A stretch of DNA of 64,000 bases. Origin: Glandiceps talaboti (Eukaryota; Hemichordata; Enteropneusta; Spengelidae). The stretch is taken from NCBI RefSeq assembly GCF_964340395.1, contig NC_135556.1, positions 22,955,723-23,019,722 on the forward strand, written 5' to 3'. How positions within the stretch are numbered: the stretch's first letter is position 1; every line of letters begins with the position of its first letter. Below are positions 48,301 to 58,700 of the stretch, one piece after another. The position numbers were made by a program, and so were the translations under genes. Under the pieces are notes generated by a model. It saw only the letters and a program-made list of their open reading frames with translations, ran no database searches and was not told the DNA's origin.

Positions 48301-51300
48301 AACCATAAATTTACACTAAGCACTGAGACAATGCACAATGTCAAGTTCATTGATGGTTGTACTTTATTTGATTTCATGATCATGGATGACAGTTTCCATG
48401 GCTACAAAACATCTCTCTCTTTCCATGGCCACAGAACACCTCTCTCAAACCTCTAACTCACATAGCAGTGAAGGCTGCTGGACTGGAAAATTTCCATTTT
48501 CAGTCTCAAATTCATAAAATGACCAGTCACAATGAAACCCATAGTGAGTTCAGTACAAAGGGAATTTTGGCAGACAGAATACTTTATGACAGATGGAGGT
48601 ATACATTCCAATAGTGATTGATTTATTGATTAACACATTTAATTATTTGATTGATTGATTGATTGATTGATTGACTGATTACTGGCCTCATTTGAGACAG
48701 AAAGAAAATTTGCATGCTAAATGTCAGCATGAATTTACTGTCATGGAAACAACCGTTATTTCAATATCAAGGTGAAAACAAACTCTGTTGATGAAACAAA
48801 TATTTCAGCAGTCATAATGATCAATTAAACCATGTCTGTCTTTGATGTCAGACATTGAATATTTGTGAAATTGGAAAATACCAAATAAATGGAACAAGTA
48901 GTGTAATTAATGAGAATAAAGCAGCTGTTACATTGACATCATAAACTAAATAATGAGGCAGAAGAATGGTTTGATTTTTAGATTAATGATCAGATTAGTA
49001 AGAGTTCAGGTAAACTGGTGATGATCAATACCAATGATATTTAACAGATCTGGTGTCAATCACGATAATTAAAGTCTTTTGATCAAATAAGTCCACTGTT
49101 TACAGGACACAAAGACAGTCTGATATCTTTTGGCATACATATGTATTGAAATCAGTTATAGTGCATATGAGAACACATCACATTTCTGAATTGAGATGGC
49201 TTCATACGATGACATTGAAAACCAGGCAGAGTTCTACCAAGGTACCGACATCTGCGATAACTCTGTCAGCACAGAGGAAGAATACACGAACTGATACTTC
49301 CAATATTTGATAGTACGAAGAGAATCTGGAAGCCACCATGATTGTATAAGCATAATACTGCTATTGATACCTGCATCCATGCATAGAATGCAATTATTGG
49401 TGTACACTTATATCCCTTGCATGAACAGACTCTTAAAAGTTTCCCTTTCATAAGGTGGTCTGTAACTAGTCAACCAAACTACGAAAGAACCCCCCTGACT
49501 GCTTGCCTGCCTATAATTACACAATGTCTCTCGTTTTCATGTCTGGGCCAACAGTGCCTAATCGAATTACCATTTAAAACCTGTATTCCAAACTTCCAAT
49601 GAATGGGTAATCATTGGTAAAATCATTCTTGATGTCCAATAAAATTTTATAACATCTATGGAAAGAATGTATTGGTGAGATGACATGTGGTTTTGTAGCA
49701 CTATGGTTGATGGATGGTATTGATATAACAGTAATATTTGATGGTTGAAGCCAGCACTTCTCATTATTACTTCAGTAGGTTGTGGGTATGGCTGAATAGA
49801 AGAGACAACACATCAATGATTTGTATTGATTGATGGATTGAAAGTACACTCTAGTTCCAAATACTATGACATGGCTAGTAGTTATCTCTTTGTAATATAC
49901 ACCTAGCTACATACAACAACCATACAAAGAATTTGGTATGGAATAATTCCAAGAGTTTGTGAAAACCATCAAACTTCAACTAGGATAATGATTCTTTTGT
50001 GTATGGATATTTTAGGCAAACATAATTAAAATTTATTAAAACAGTTCTGGGCGTCACAAAAAAACAACACATTTGGCTATTATGAAATCAGTTTTGACAT
50101 TCTTAATTCAGTGTCTGGTATCTAAGTGGTGGACCTATAGCCTTGATCGATATATTTAACAGCCAGAACCATTAGAAATATTAGCTATGTTCAACTACCC
50201 TCTGATACAGTAACAATACCAAAATACAAATACAAAATACATGTATCATAATTTTAAAAATATAAACTGAAGTAAAATGATTATTTATTTATGACAAAAC
50301 TAGCTACTTCTCTGCCAATATTGAATTCTTGTTATCAGTGTTTGATTGGCAACACTTTGATAACATCTGTTAATGTTATCACACTATGGGAACTTGACAC
50401 ATACTGCACATTTACCCATTTGTAGTTTTACCTGTGTTATCACCTAAATAGATATATGTACTTGAACCTGTAACACAGTGCACAGTCAACATGGTCCTAT
50501 CTCTATGTATGCAGCCCTACTTAACCTCCACACCCCCATCCAATTTTCAATGATTTTTGCCACACAAATCACAAGTACATACTATGGCAGTACAAATACC
50601 CTCTAGCACAATGTATACCATGATGGTCAACACTTCACAGTGTAAAGCATATTGAGGGCACCGATGTGTTATTAACAAGTTATAAAATAATCCACAGGTT
50701 AGTCTTGTATTTGTAAAGTAACATCATACAGAGACACGTCATATTTTTTAGACTGTTGTTTTCCTCGTCTACAGGCTCAAAATATAATAATGTTGCGACT
50801 TGAATACATTTTCCCCTACCTGTATCTGAAAATTGTATATACAATAATATAGAGTGCATTGATACATTTGTAGTAGCAGGATTCGTCTGATGTTTTCAGT
50901 AGGAAAACAACAATGTAAGCAATAATATGTGTACCTGTGGGTGTTGTCAATCTATCAGTGTTTCTGTCTATACTTGAGTCCAAATTCCTAAGCATGTCAT
51001 ACTGCACATATTTTTTTAAATTGTCACGTAAAATTGTATACATAACTGAAAACTAACAACGCTAATGACTTGCATGACCTATTTGTACTCAACATCATTG
51101 ACAGGATAGCAAGCTATTCATACTAAAATATCAATTACATTACACGTCATGTTACTTGCAATATGAATGTTTGCTGAAATATCTCTGCAATATGTTTTTT
51201 CATTTATACGTTAAATAAATATATATATACTTGTTTTGTTATCGACAAATACTGATTTCTATTGATGAATAAAATCAGGAAACAGTTTCATTTATCTTAT

Positions 51301-54300
51301 TATCTCGCACAAATGTATCCTTGACATCGCATTAAATATTCAATATTAATATTTCATTCAATCTGACAGTGTTATTATCTATTTTTGAATCATTGAAATT
51401 TTCTTTGACACGAGGAAACATGGCTTAGTAGTCATGTTAATGAATTGATCATCAAATTATAACAAAGAAAAATGGAGGGGGGGGGGGGTCGCATTTTACT
51501 AGAGAGACCATAGATGCAAGGCCTACCTACATGTTAAACAAATAAACACATGGATGAAATACATCCAAGGAATTCAAACCTGTGGGAATGGTTTCAAAGG
51601 TTCTAAAAAACTATTCTTTTCTTCTGTCTAATTAAAGCATGCCACAATGACAGAAATCTGTAAGGTGTAAATATTTCATGAAGTACAACAATGTAGGTTG
51701 GTATGGCTTTGTGTTCCACCTGTCACCTATGTAACTTACACTGTATAACTGTCTACATTGTATGAAAATACACACCGGAACATTGAAACAAATCATGCCA
51801 AAAAAAACCCTGAATTTTTAAACATAGAACCAAAGTCTTAGTTAGAATGTTTAGATACCTGTTATCGAATTCCTTGTCAACCCAATATGCTAATTTAGAA
51901 GTCAGCTATTGTGAGACCTGTACTAGAATTTCGGTGAACTGACACAACTATAGCTGTACTGGAATATATTTAGTTCTGAGCACTGAATTCTAAAATATGG
52001 TTGCTAAAAGTCAAGTTCAATTTCAACATCAAGTGAAGTACCAAATACACATATTCACAGGTTAAATAGTATATGACACTTCAATGTATTCATATGATGT
52101 GCAAAATACACAAACCACTATTATCACTATGCACCTGCAGGGACCAACAATTACCCGTGATCAGTCTCCAGTACCATGAAAACCTCCAAAATATGACAAA
52201 ACAGTGAACTATACATACCAGCTTCCAAGTGCCGGCCATTCCTACACACATACAATGATCATAGTAGTAGGTCTGCACAGCTTCAAGTCTCCTGTACACC
52301 CCATCCCCGCCAGCCATTATGTCTCTTTGTCTAACCTAGTACGTTTCTATACTGACAAAGGCAGCCCAACACACTGCCACTACATGTACTCTCATTGTCC
52401 CCAGCAAAGAATATTATATAACATTTGGACTAAAGGCTAAACAAACTGAAATTATAATGGTTGGGTCGCTAGCTTTCCACAAAAAGCTGGCTGTCATATT
52501 TACCTCTGGCCATGCATAGGTAATGACTTGGTGATTTGAAAGTCAAAGGAACAGGATGCAACTGTTAATTTGCACTGACCAAAATTAATTGGAAAATAAT
52601 GCTGCAGACAAAACAGACGAAAAGTGCATGTGTATCAGTACAAATCATAGCAGGGGGTCTTTTACTTTCATTAGTACCAAACACTACATGGTAATGGTAT
52701 CACAACCTCAATTATGGGATATTCATTCTCATATACATTTCATGATAAACTTTGGCAAAAAAAGAAAAAAAATTGTATAATTTTTATGCAGAGTTATGTA
52801 ACTACAAGCTATCCAATACCCTTTTATGGGGAAATTAGCCAATGGTGATAATTGTGGTTAATGGGAATAACCAATTAACAGCTAGTAACTATACATGGAA
52901 TAAATTGATAACAGTTTGGGAACACATAAGACATGTTATTGCCAAATGAATTTATCACCTTCAGATGTGATGAACATTTTTTTTCTCAAATAGCATGGAA
53001 TAGCTAACAATACTGTCTGTGGAATCAATTTGTCACATCGCTGAATGAAACTGAGAACAGTTATATGAAGTACATCATTAACAAAATACAACTGAAATCA
53101 GACCAGCCTGGATTACTAGTATTTAGTATTGCAGTTGTGTAGTTCTCACACTTGTCACAAAGGTTTAGACCAGATGTGTACAGTTTTTGAAGAAGCCATA
53201 GATGTGGAGAAGCCATATATTGCGTTGTGTTGTGTTGTGTTGTGTTGCGTTGTGTTTATGATGTGTTGTGTTGTGTTGTGTTGTGCTGTGTTGTGTTGTG
53301 TTGTGCTGTGCTGTGTTGTGTTGTGTTGTGTTGCGTTGCGTTGTGTTGTGTTGTGTTGTGTTGTGTTGTGTTGTGTTGTGTTGTGTTGTGTTGTGTTTTT
53401 TGTGCTGTGGTATTCTGTGCTGCACTGCACTGTGTTGTGTTGTTTTAGTATCTACAAAACATAATGCTTTCATAGTGTCAATGAACTTGCGGTGTGTGTG
53501 TATTGAATGGACTGTTACATGACACATGTATGTATGTATATACAGGAAAGGGTCACAAGTCATTGCTGTTTGCCAGTGTCAGTTTCTCAAGTCTACACAT
53601 CCACATAAAGTTCAACAATAATTTATGCTTTATCACCAATATCAGCAACCTGTTACAACACTGAGACTGACACACTGCATGGTTCAATGCAATACCCTGA
53701 ATAGCACAATGTAAAATGTAGACATGACAGACACCTCTAGCTATATCACAACCACATCTGATAGCTGACACTGACAGCAGATTTCCACGTGTCTCTGACA
53801 TCATCAATCTTTCTGTTTTACCCTCCCTGTACACAAACTCAACAAATATTGACCAATCTGCCCTTTATACCAAACCAAACATCCACTTCAATGTAACCAC
53901 ACAGGTTGATTTTATAGTAACTGTTTTAACCAAAACCAAATATGCATACTCAAGTCACTTTTCAACCAGAAATCACTGCCTACCTGTACAAGTGGGCATA
54001 AAACCATTCGATGGGGTGCATTTATTGACAGACACACTTACAAAAAAAGAGAGGTGGTAAGGAGAGGTCTTTGTGAGGTATTTGACACTACTAGTAAGAA
54101 GTGGTCAATTAGGACTACATTATGTACCAATAGAACACAGTATAAATATAGGAATAACACAAAACTGTTTCCAACATTATTTGATTTCATTTTCACCTCA
54201 AATCTATCTGTTGCAAAATAAACATTTCTAGTTTGGTTTAAATTATCACAACCATTCCGATGTTCACACAACACAAGATCATGCTCCCCTGTATTTTTCG

Positions 54301-55755
54301 AGGTTTTTTCCCTCAGAATTTCTGCATGCATGCACAATACATTTCATGGGATAATTCTATGGGAAATATTTGCAGAATTTCGTATCCTACATAGGTAGAC
54401 ATTCAACAGGAAATTAACTGAGATCCAAACAAAGGAAATATAATGTGGTAGAACTGGGGGCTATCACTATGATCTAGAGAGATCACTTCAGGTTATTTAA
54501 AATCTAACCAAGAGAGATAACAACAGCTTGTATCACCACTGTCTTATGATGCTAGCCTAGTCAGCAACAGATACACATATCCCTAGCCTTAACATTCTGT
54601 AGGTATAGATTAGCATGTAGCATACATTTTTAAACACTACATTATGGTACTGTCACACAGAGTGATCACCATTACCTCAATTTATTTTAATTCTATTCTT
54701 GATGATATCATGAATATTTTATATCGTTATGATTACTAACTCATACTGTCTGTATCATATTATATGGACCTACAAGTTGGGGTATACTAGAATGATTATG
54801 ATTTTATTTCAACATATTAAATTGCAGGGTCAAAGTGGCCACATGGATGACGGTAGGGTATTTATGTTGGATTTTCAATTTATAAAACAATTTTACCATG
54901 GCTACCTACTTGAAAAATCAACGTGTAACAACATAGACCAAGTGATTCAATACATAGGAAAAGGTTAAATATGCCAAATCTCATGTTATTGTACTGTACA
55001 CGTACAAGAATACACTTTTTATATACATATTTTTTTTAGCTCTTTACAATTTATTGAGTTACAAACACAGACATTGTCAATGTTGTTTCACATTGATATT
55101 CCAAGTAGGAAGCCATGATAAAACCGTACTATAAATTAATAATCCAACATAAATACCCAATCCTCATCCCTATAGCCACTTTAACACCTGAGAAAGTAGT
55201 TTGTAAATATATGACTGCCAACATCTAAGGTGTACAATTTGCTCAGTGTGATGTTGTCAAACCCAAACACTAGAAATCAGGATATAAGCAAGCATGAGTG
55301 AATTGACGAAATATGAAGAGACAGCTGGCTAGCGGTAACTGAGCAGAGCATGTTAAGATATCAAAAGAATGAAAGGTTTACTTCTGAAACCACAATGGCA
55401 GACCACAACAAACAAATCATCCATACATTCATTCACTCATTCATTCATTCATTCACTCATTCATTCATTGAGAGCCAACATTTTGCACACAAAATAGTTT
55501 TCAGATGACGTAGTACAAATTTCACGGCCAGCGGCGGTCTACTTGTTTTGAAACACACAACTCGGATGTCATGTACATGTGGAATTATAATGCCATGCCC
55601 GTCACACAATATAAGATTGCACTTTGTACGTCATAGTAAAACCAGTATAACAACAGTGACCACTTGTTGATTCAAACACTTGCCATTGACTGACCGATGC
55701 AAAAACCATTAACGACAAAGTTATACCTGGGGCCATCTGTCTTTGTGAGCGACAT
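28924..55755 (-). CDS. SHROOM: Shroom family actin- and Rho-kinase-binding protein, nine exons
   Basis: Shroom binds F-actin through ASD1 and recruits Rho-kinase through ASD2 to drive apical constriction at cell junctions. Exons on the minus strand are 55755-55727, 48126-47944, 47298-42744, 41028-40805, 32939-32538, 32111-31107, 30636-30513, 29781-29509 and 29199-28924. All junctions are GT-AG and all phases match, giving 7,071 nt, 2,356 residues. ASD2 spans roughly residues 2057-2356 and is close to vertebrate Shroom: ELAKAI, KKEELIESITKKLE, FVDELDKIINLLLALSGRLA, NIKLGEEQL. An ASD1-like region lies at about 1105-1280 (SDPEKM and ALLSFYSSKTG). The middle is low-complexity, with Ser, Pro and Gln tracts. 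The first exon encodes only MSLTKTDGP, so this form lacks the N-terminal PDZ domain usual in vertebrate Shrooms; a PDZ isoform may start beyond the right edge. The first exon is less certain than the others. Confidence 0.93.
29200..29508. other. Shroom intron 8
   Basis: A 309-bp intron with three diverged repeats containing CTGATTGG-like or GTGATTGG-like words. No coding signal was seen. Confidence 0.85.
29509..29781 (-). CDS. SHROOM: Shroom exon 8: core of ASD2
   Basis: 91 codons, phase 0 at both ends. It holds the most conserved part of the family, the Rho-kinase-binding coiled-coil segment FVDELDKIINLLLALSGRLA followed by RAENALNNLE. Donor AAG|GTGAGT, acceptor GATAG. Confidence 0.97.
29782..30512. 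other. Shroom intron 7
   Basis: A 731-bp intron; no exon or repeat of note was seen. Confidence 0.85.
30513..30636 (-). CDS. SHROOM: Shroom exon 7: start of the ASD2 coiled coil
   Basis: Begins by completing a split lysine codon, then 41 codons. It is acidic (NKDVEVEEITADSEELNQKK), matching the stretch that precedes the ASD2 coiled coil in vertebrate Shrooms. Donor GTATGC, acceptor TACTTACAG. Confidence 0.92.
30637..31106. other. Shroom intron 6
   Basis: A 470-bp intron with a small TTTTATTGAG direct repeat near 31008-31026. Nothing else was seen. Confidence 0.85.
31107..32111 (-). CDS. SHROOM: Shroom exon 6: Ser/Pro-rich linker and N-terminal ASD2 segment
   Basis: 1,005 nt, residues 1798-2133. 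It opens with HTEKETYREYMEKR, continues as a Ser/Thr/Pro-rich linker, and contains five tandem 7-residue Ser-Pro units, an acidic and lysine-rich stretch (EEHKEKEEIKEKEPKKEKAK), and then the conserved ASD2 entry motif EEIKAEELAKAI with DFMSGIFPQ. The latter matches the ELAKEI and MEGLFP blocks of vertebrate Shrooms. Antisense open frames over this exon are shadows. Confidence 0.93.
31490..31595 (-). repeat. In-frame 21-bp coding repeat (Ser-Pro heptads) in Shroom exon 6
   Basis: Five diverged 21-bp units, translated as SPIDVRT, SPVNIRN, SPVNIQI, SPVNTQT and a shortened SPPVSI. It lies within coding sequence and keeps the frame. Confidence 0.9.
32112..32537. other. Shroom intron 5
   Basis: A 426-bp AT-rich intron. 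No feature was seen. Confidence 0.85.
32538..32939 (-). CDS. SHROOM: Shroom exon 5
   Basis: 402 nt, residues 1664-1798. An acidic start (SETSSDESDTETTEKD) is followed by a basic stretch (SARRLREKRSIEFRYK), a proline-rich part (ILPSPPGSPS, FPPPPHIGS) that could bind SH3, WW or EVH1 domains, and a mixed-charge end (FLKKIEKEITMHP). No family-wide domain is recognised, but the frame is fully open and both splice sites are good (TTGCAG, GTAAGT). Confidence 0.85.
35804..35945. repeat. CATA/GTAC-rich and GACA tetranucleotide repeat
   Basis: Imperfect CATA and ATGT tetranucleotides on alternating strands, followed by a short GACA tract. Partly self-complementary. Confidence 0.85.
36330..36383. repeat. 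CAA trinucleotide microsatellite
   Basis: About 17 CAA units with one variant. Intronic, so not translated. Confidence 0.95.
37889..38170 (-). promoter_or_regulatory. Possible internal Shroom promoter and noncoding first exon
   Basis: A strong minus-strand donor (CTGAG|GTAAGA, exon end 37889) has no frame-keeping acceptor upstream. Two CCAAT boxes at 38101-38105 and 38165-38169 lie 210-280 bp before it. Together they would fit an alternative transcript joining exon 5, with translation from an ATG in exon 5. Motif evidence only. Confidence 0.25.
40805..41028 (-). CDS. SHROOM: Shroom exon 4
   Basis: 224 nt, residues 1590-1664. Starts VQHGAVLVTLVNSESNSDDD, then a charged stretch (EREETREAQLTRQESIKAY) and a proline-rich end (FKFPPSQ, PPPLPKSPEE). 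PPPLP resembles a WW or EVH1 ligand. The Ala-Tyr-Asn-Arg segment is well spaced from the acidic run. Acceptor TTGTAG and donor GTAAGT are good. Confidence 0.85.
41029..42743. other. Shroom intron 3
   Basis: A 1.7-kb intron. The part nearest exon 3 is a 10-bp-period satellite (42150-42612). A 112-codon minus-strand open frame at 41476-41814 has no recognised family or splice support. Confidence 0.85.
42150..42612. repeat. 10-bp-period satellite, NNNNNNNGTT units
   Basis: About 46 ten-base units, nearly all ending in GTT, such as ACAACTTGTT, GTGACTAGTT, ACAGTGTGTT and ATACCGGGTT. They are arranged in higher-order groups of about 60 bp. Confidence 0.9.
42744..47298 (-). CDS. SHROOM: Shroom exon 3: large central exon with ASD1-like region
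   Basis: 4,555 nt, residues 71-1589, open throughout. It begins PQEPYRPKSWHH, equivalent to the Arg-Pro-x-Ser-Trp-His motif after the PDZ domain of vertebrate Shrooms. A ten-Gln run follows at about residue 139. The long middle is Ser/Pro/Gln-rich and probably disordered, with a more ordered-looking patch (SGGYFIDGKHYKYPPSSKFE). At about 1105-1280 lies a Ser-Asp-Pro repeat region containing LSDPEKM and ending REALLSFYSSKTG; this resembles the SEPEKM and ALADYIQRKTG blocks of ASD1, the actin-binding motif. The C-terminal part is Ser-rich with Ser/Arg clusters. The donor AAG|GTTAAT is weaker than average but is supported by phase. Confidence 0.93.
43700..44180 (-). repeat. Coding Ser-Asp-Pro repeat in the Shroom ASD1-like region
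   Basis: A tight core of seven SDP units spaced 5-7 residues apart (such as SDPKRRTSDPRRSSDPRR) at 44040-44180, then looser SDP, SDA and SDS units down to SDPEEKRKM near 43715. Imperfect 15-21-bp nucleotide repeats underlie it. Confidence 0.9.
47070..47097 (-). repeat. CAA/CAG repeat coding for polyglutamine in Shroom
   Basis: Ten glutamine codons, mostly CAA with one CAG, at the start of exon 3. A likely length-variable site. Confidence 0.9.
47299..47943. other. Shroom intron 2, mostly tandem copies of the exon 2 end
   Basis: A 645-bp intron. About half consists of two extra copies of the last bases of exon 2 with its donor. The remainder is C-rich on the plus strand (G-rich in the transcript). 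Confidence 0.85.
47630..47960 (-). repeat. Tandem duplication of Shroom exon 2 3' end plus splice donor
   Basis: Three copies of a unit 144-153 bp long. Anchor word CAGCCTCATTTTA starts at 47661, 47814 and 47958 on the plus strand; the last copy is the real exon. The middle copy keeps an open frame (RVGASGVKMRLKRND) and a donor-like GTAAAT. The outer copy has a one-base deletion but keeps a GTAAGT donor at 47647-47642. Confidence 0.9.
47944..48126 (-). CDS. SHROOM: Shroom exon 2: post-PDZ motif
   Basis: 183 nt, residues 10-71. The start is polar (GSTDIETSPKSSEF), followed by a short charged helix (RVQELREKEQENR). The end, GASGVKMRLKRND, runs into RPKSWHH in exon 3 and matches GGVKLRLKHRR then RPHSWH just after the PDZ domain of human SHROOM3. 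This shows that the gene's PDZ exons, if present, lie upstream of this exon. Donor CA|GTAAGT; acceptor GTGTACAG. Confidence 0.93.
53220..53446. repeat. TTGTG pentanucleotide microsatellite (large)
   Basis: About 45 units of TTGTG with TTGCG and CTGTG variants. Because five is not a multiple of three and the unit has no stop codon in either strand, all frames stay open; the Cys/Val-rich and Thr/Gln/His-rich open frames here are not genes. Confidence 0.95.
55428..55470. repeat. CATT tetranucleotide microsatellite
   Basis: About ten CATT/CACT units. Confidence 0.9.
55727..55755 (-). CDS. SHROOM: Shroom candidate first exon (PDZ-less start)
   Basis: Nine codons (MSLTKTDGP) plus two bases, then GTATAAC. 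Joining to exon 2 completes an arginine codon and keeps the frame. The ATG has A at -3. A five-codon upstream ORF (55769-55755) ends by overlapping this ATG in TAATG. Supported by phase and start context only; a transcript is needed to confirm it. Confidence 0.55.
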
Positions 55756-58700
55756 TATACACCAGACATATTCTCTCTATGTCTAATTGTAGTATAAGTA
55801 CGTTTTTCCTGTATGCAAAATAAAGTTATTCCCAATAGATGCTAGCCTGCTTATAATTCTAAACTGACCTCATCTTTGCACAATGACCTGACCAGCATGT
55901 ACCTAATCCAAGGCCAGGGTCCTTGTTAAAAACCAATCAACAAAATAAATTGCAATACCCTTGATCATGCACTTTTCACAAGTGTGTTTTGATAGAAAAC
56001 AGTGTTAAGTTTACCCGGAATAGTAAAGTTCAGTAACGAAATCTAGTCAAAACATATTTTGCTTTTTAAATCCAATGCAGCAGAAATAATTATTTCACTT
56101 GGAGGTGAATATGAAAACTACCAACATCTGTCACAAACATGAAATCAAAACTGTGCATCTTGTCCTTATATGGTAGAAATTGGGCCCTGAAATTTACTGT
56201 AATATGATATGTTACACACCCATAATACAATGATTAAGTCACCATTATTTTGAAATATAGGTTGATAAAAAAAAATACCTTATTTTTACCACGACTTACA
56301 AATACACTGGTAGCAGACTTGTCCTTATACGCCACTAAGAATCAAAATACAACGTTTAGTTGTCACTGGATCTGAGTAGACATGTTTTTAAGGCTAACCA
56401 TACAAACGATCGAGTAAGCCGCGCGCATTTTTGTTCACTGAACAATATATGACACAAAATACCATTTGAATGAAGTATTAACAATAGCAAAGGAACATGT
56501 ACTGAGTCATTTATAATAAACATGTTGAGTTGAAGCCAATGATGATGAAAGGACACACCTTGTTGTTGATATCATCAAACCATAGTGACTGTGAAACAAA
56601 AGAATTAGGGGGGGGGGGGGGGGCCTTGGTACACATTTAGTGAGTATTGGACTAAAATAACCAGACTGAAATTTTATGGAAAGGGAAATTCCACTTTCAT
56701 TTTAAGCAAAGCATTGTTCACTATATCGTCATTATGTGTAGAATAGAATTGAGGCATACTTGCCTGTGTTAAATGTATCTCTAAGCAATACAGGTAAAAT
56801 AATAAACATATATACAAGAACAGCCTTACACTAAAATACTGTTAAATTAATTTCTCTTAATTTGCCCGAGAATGATGGGTTACACAGTGAGATTTCTAAA
56901 AATAAAAACGATTCACTAAAATATACTCACTTCGTATGTGTTCATATCGAATCCATGTCTGCTGTCTGAATGTTCAAAATGGCTGACCCTTTTGATAAAC
57001 ATAACTGAACCAATCACAGGTGTGCTTACAAAGATGATTAGGCAGAGCATGAATGGCCAATAATTTGCTCCAGGGAATCCTCCTCACATGGTAGAAATGT
57101 TGAAGTAAAATACTTCAGAGGAGGAATTCTCCCAAAATTACCGATTTCGACATCTTTGTTCTTTGCTAACAGTATTTGACTGAACAAAATGGGAACAAAA
57201 ATTTGAAAGCCTTTGTTGATAGGGTAACCGGTAGTGGTATGTGCTGGCATGGAATCAAATGACTCAAACAATGCAACCTAATATTTCTTTTTGACTTTAG
57301 ATACACAATAGAAAGTAAAATTCAAGCCTTACACTGCTGGTATGTAATGAGTAGTAAAAAGATAAAACAACAGACAGGTTCCTCATTTCGGTAGTATCCA
57401 TATACAAAATAACAACAACATCTCACTAGTAATATGTGAACAAAATTTAGGAAACAAAAAAAAATTTGATTGAAATTTGAAAATTGAAAATATCTATACT
57501 GTTGATGGATGATGATGGATTGATTTGTGAACTTTATAATATTCAGAACAAAAATATACTGAGATGCCGTAGTTTGTAATACCGTTCAAAATGATGTCTA
57601 CATGATGGAATTCACTTTCTACTATTCACACAGAGAAAACAAATACCAATGTCATTGACCAGGCAAAACGACCACATACTTTCTCATCTGACATTGGTGA
57701 TTTTATCACTGATATTGCCTTCTTGTTGTTAGCCCCTCCTGACCCTGGGTCTTTGTCAACACAACCAATTAGGTTGGGCAAATTTACAAATGCTTTTAGC
57801 GTGGCAAAGAGAAACCAAAGTACCATCGCTTTTTGCTTGCAGCTCGTGCATGTCAAACAAACAGTATGAAATCGACTGCTTTGGAGTGATATACCTTTTC
57901 ACTTCTGCAGCCATAAAAGCCAAAAATGCAATGACCCTAAACTTACGAATGTATTGCCACAGCAGACTCACTTCCGATAGTGATAATCAATACTCACTGG
58001 ACTAGAAAGTGTTTGGACTTCATTTGTCATGCCAAAGTCAGACACAATTCATTTGATGAAAGATCCAAGACAACAAGAATTTTAATTATCATGAAGAAAA
58101 AACGTTTTGCTGCTAGGACACAAACAACACCAATGATACAAAAGTAACATACTTATCACCTTAGCAACCTGGGAGACCCATCTTTCAGTCAACTGAACCA
58201 TCTCAGATGGAGTTGGTACATTTTCACATCAAATCGAATATTTGAATTACAACAATGGACTAATCTGCTACAGGAGTACTTGGCAATGTGTAAAAAACAA
58301 CTGCTCAGATTTGTGCGTCTCAAATTCCCACCAAAGAAAAACAACATGCTCACTGTACTTACTTTTAGTCCATACTTTAATACAGGTATCTGATAATTCA
58401 ATCTCAGTAAAACTATTTGAAGGGATTACATTCTGAGTTTCTTGCACTCCTACGGTATGACAAACCATTTATAAAAAAAAGAACTGATTTACGTGGCAGA
58501 ACACAGCATTTGGGAAGTGAAACATTACCAACTATTAAACCCTGAATTATCAACATCCGCAAGTTAAGAAACTAAAACTAACAAATTTCAGGTCCTTCTC
58601 GTATAACAGTGGTTTCAATACATGGCTTGCAAATTGTACACCATTGATGGGGTAATAATGGCAATCTAATACCTGGTAACACTGTTTTAAAGCACATATG

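Larger units (their letters stand above)
48127..55726. other. Shroom intron 1
   Basis: A 7.6-kb intron. It includes a GATT tract (48650-48674), a TTGTG pentanucleotide array (53220-53446), a CATT tract (55428-55470) and a G run near 51476. No coding exon was found, and no PDZ signature was seen. Confidence 0.75.

Noticed and set aside
53129-53563. Long Cys-Val and Thr-Gln-His open frames on both strands
   Set aside because: Translation of the TTGTG pentanucleotide array, which lacks stop codons in every frame.
56930-56980. Alternative Shroom first exon ending at the GTGAGT near 56938
   Set aside because: The donor is good, but the short ATG frame ends in phase 0, which does not fit exon 2; the phase-2 frame has a stop. 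It could still be a noncoding 5' exon.
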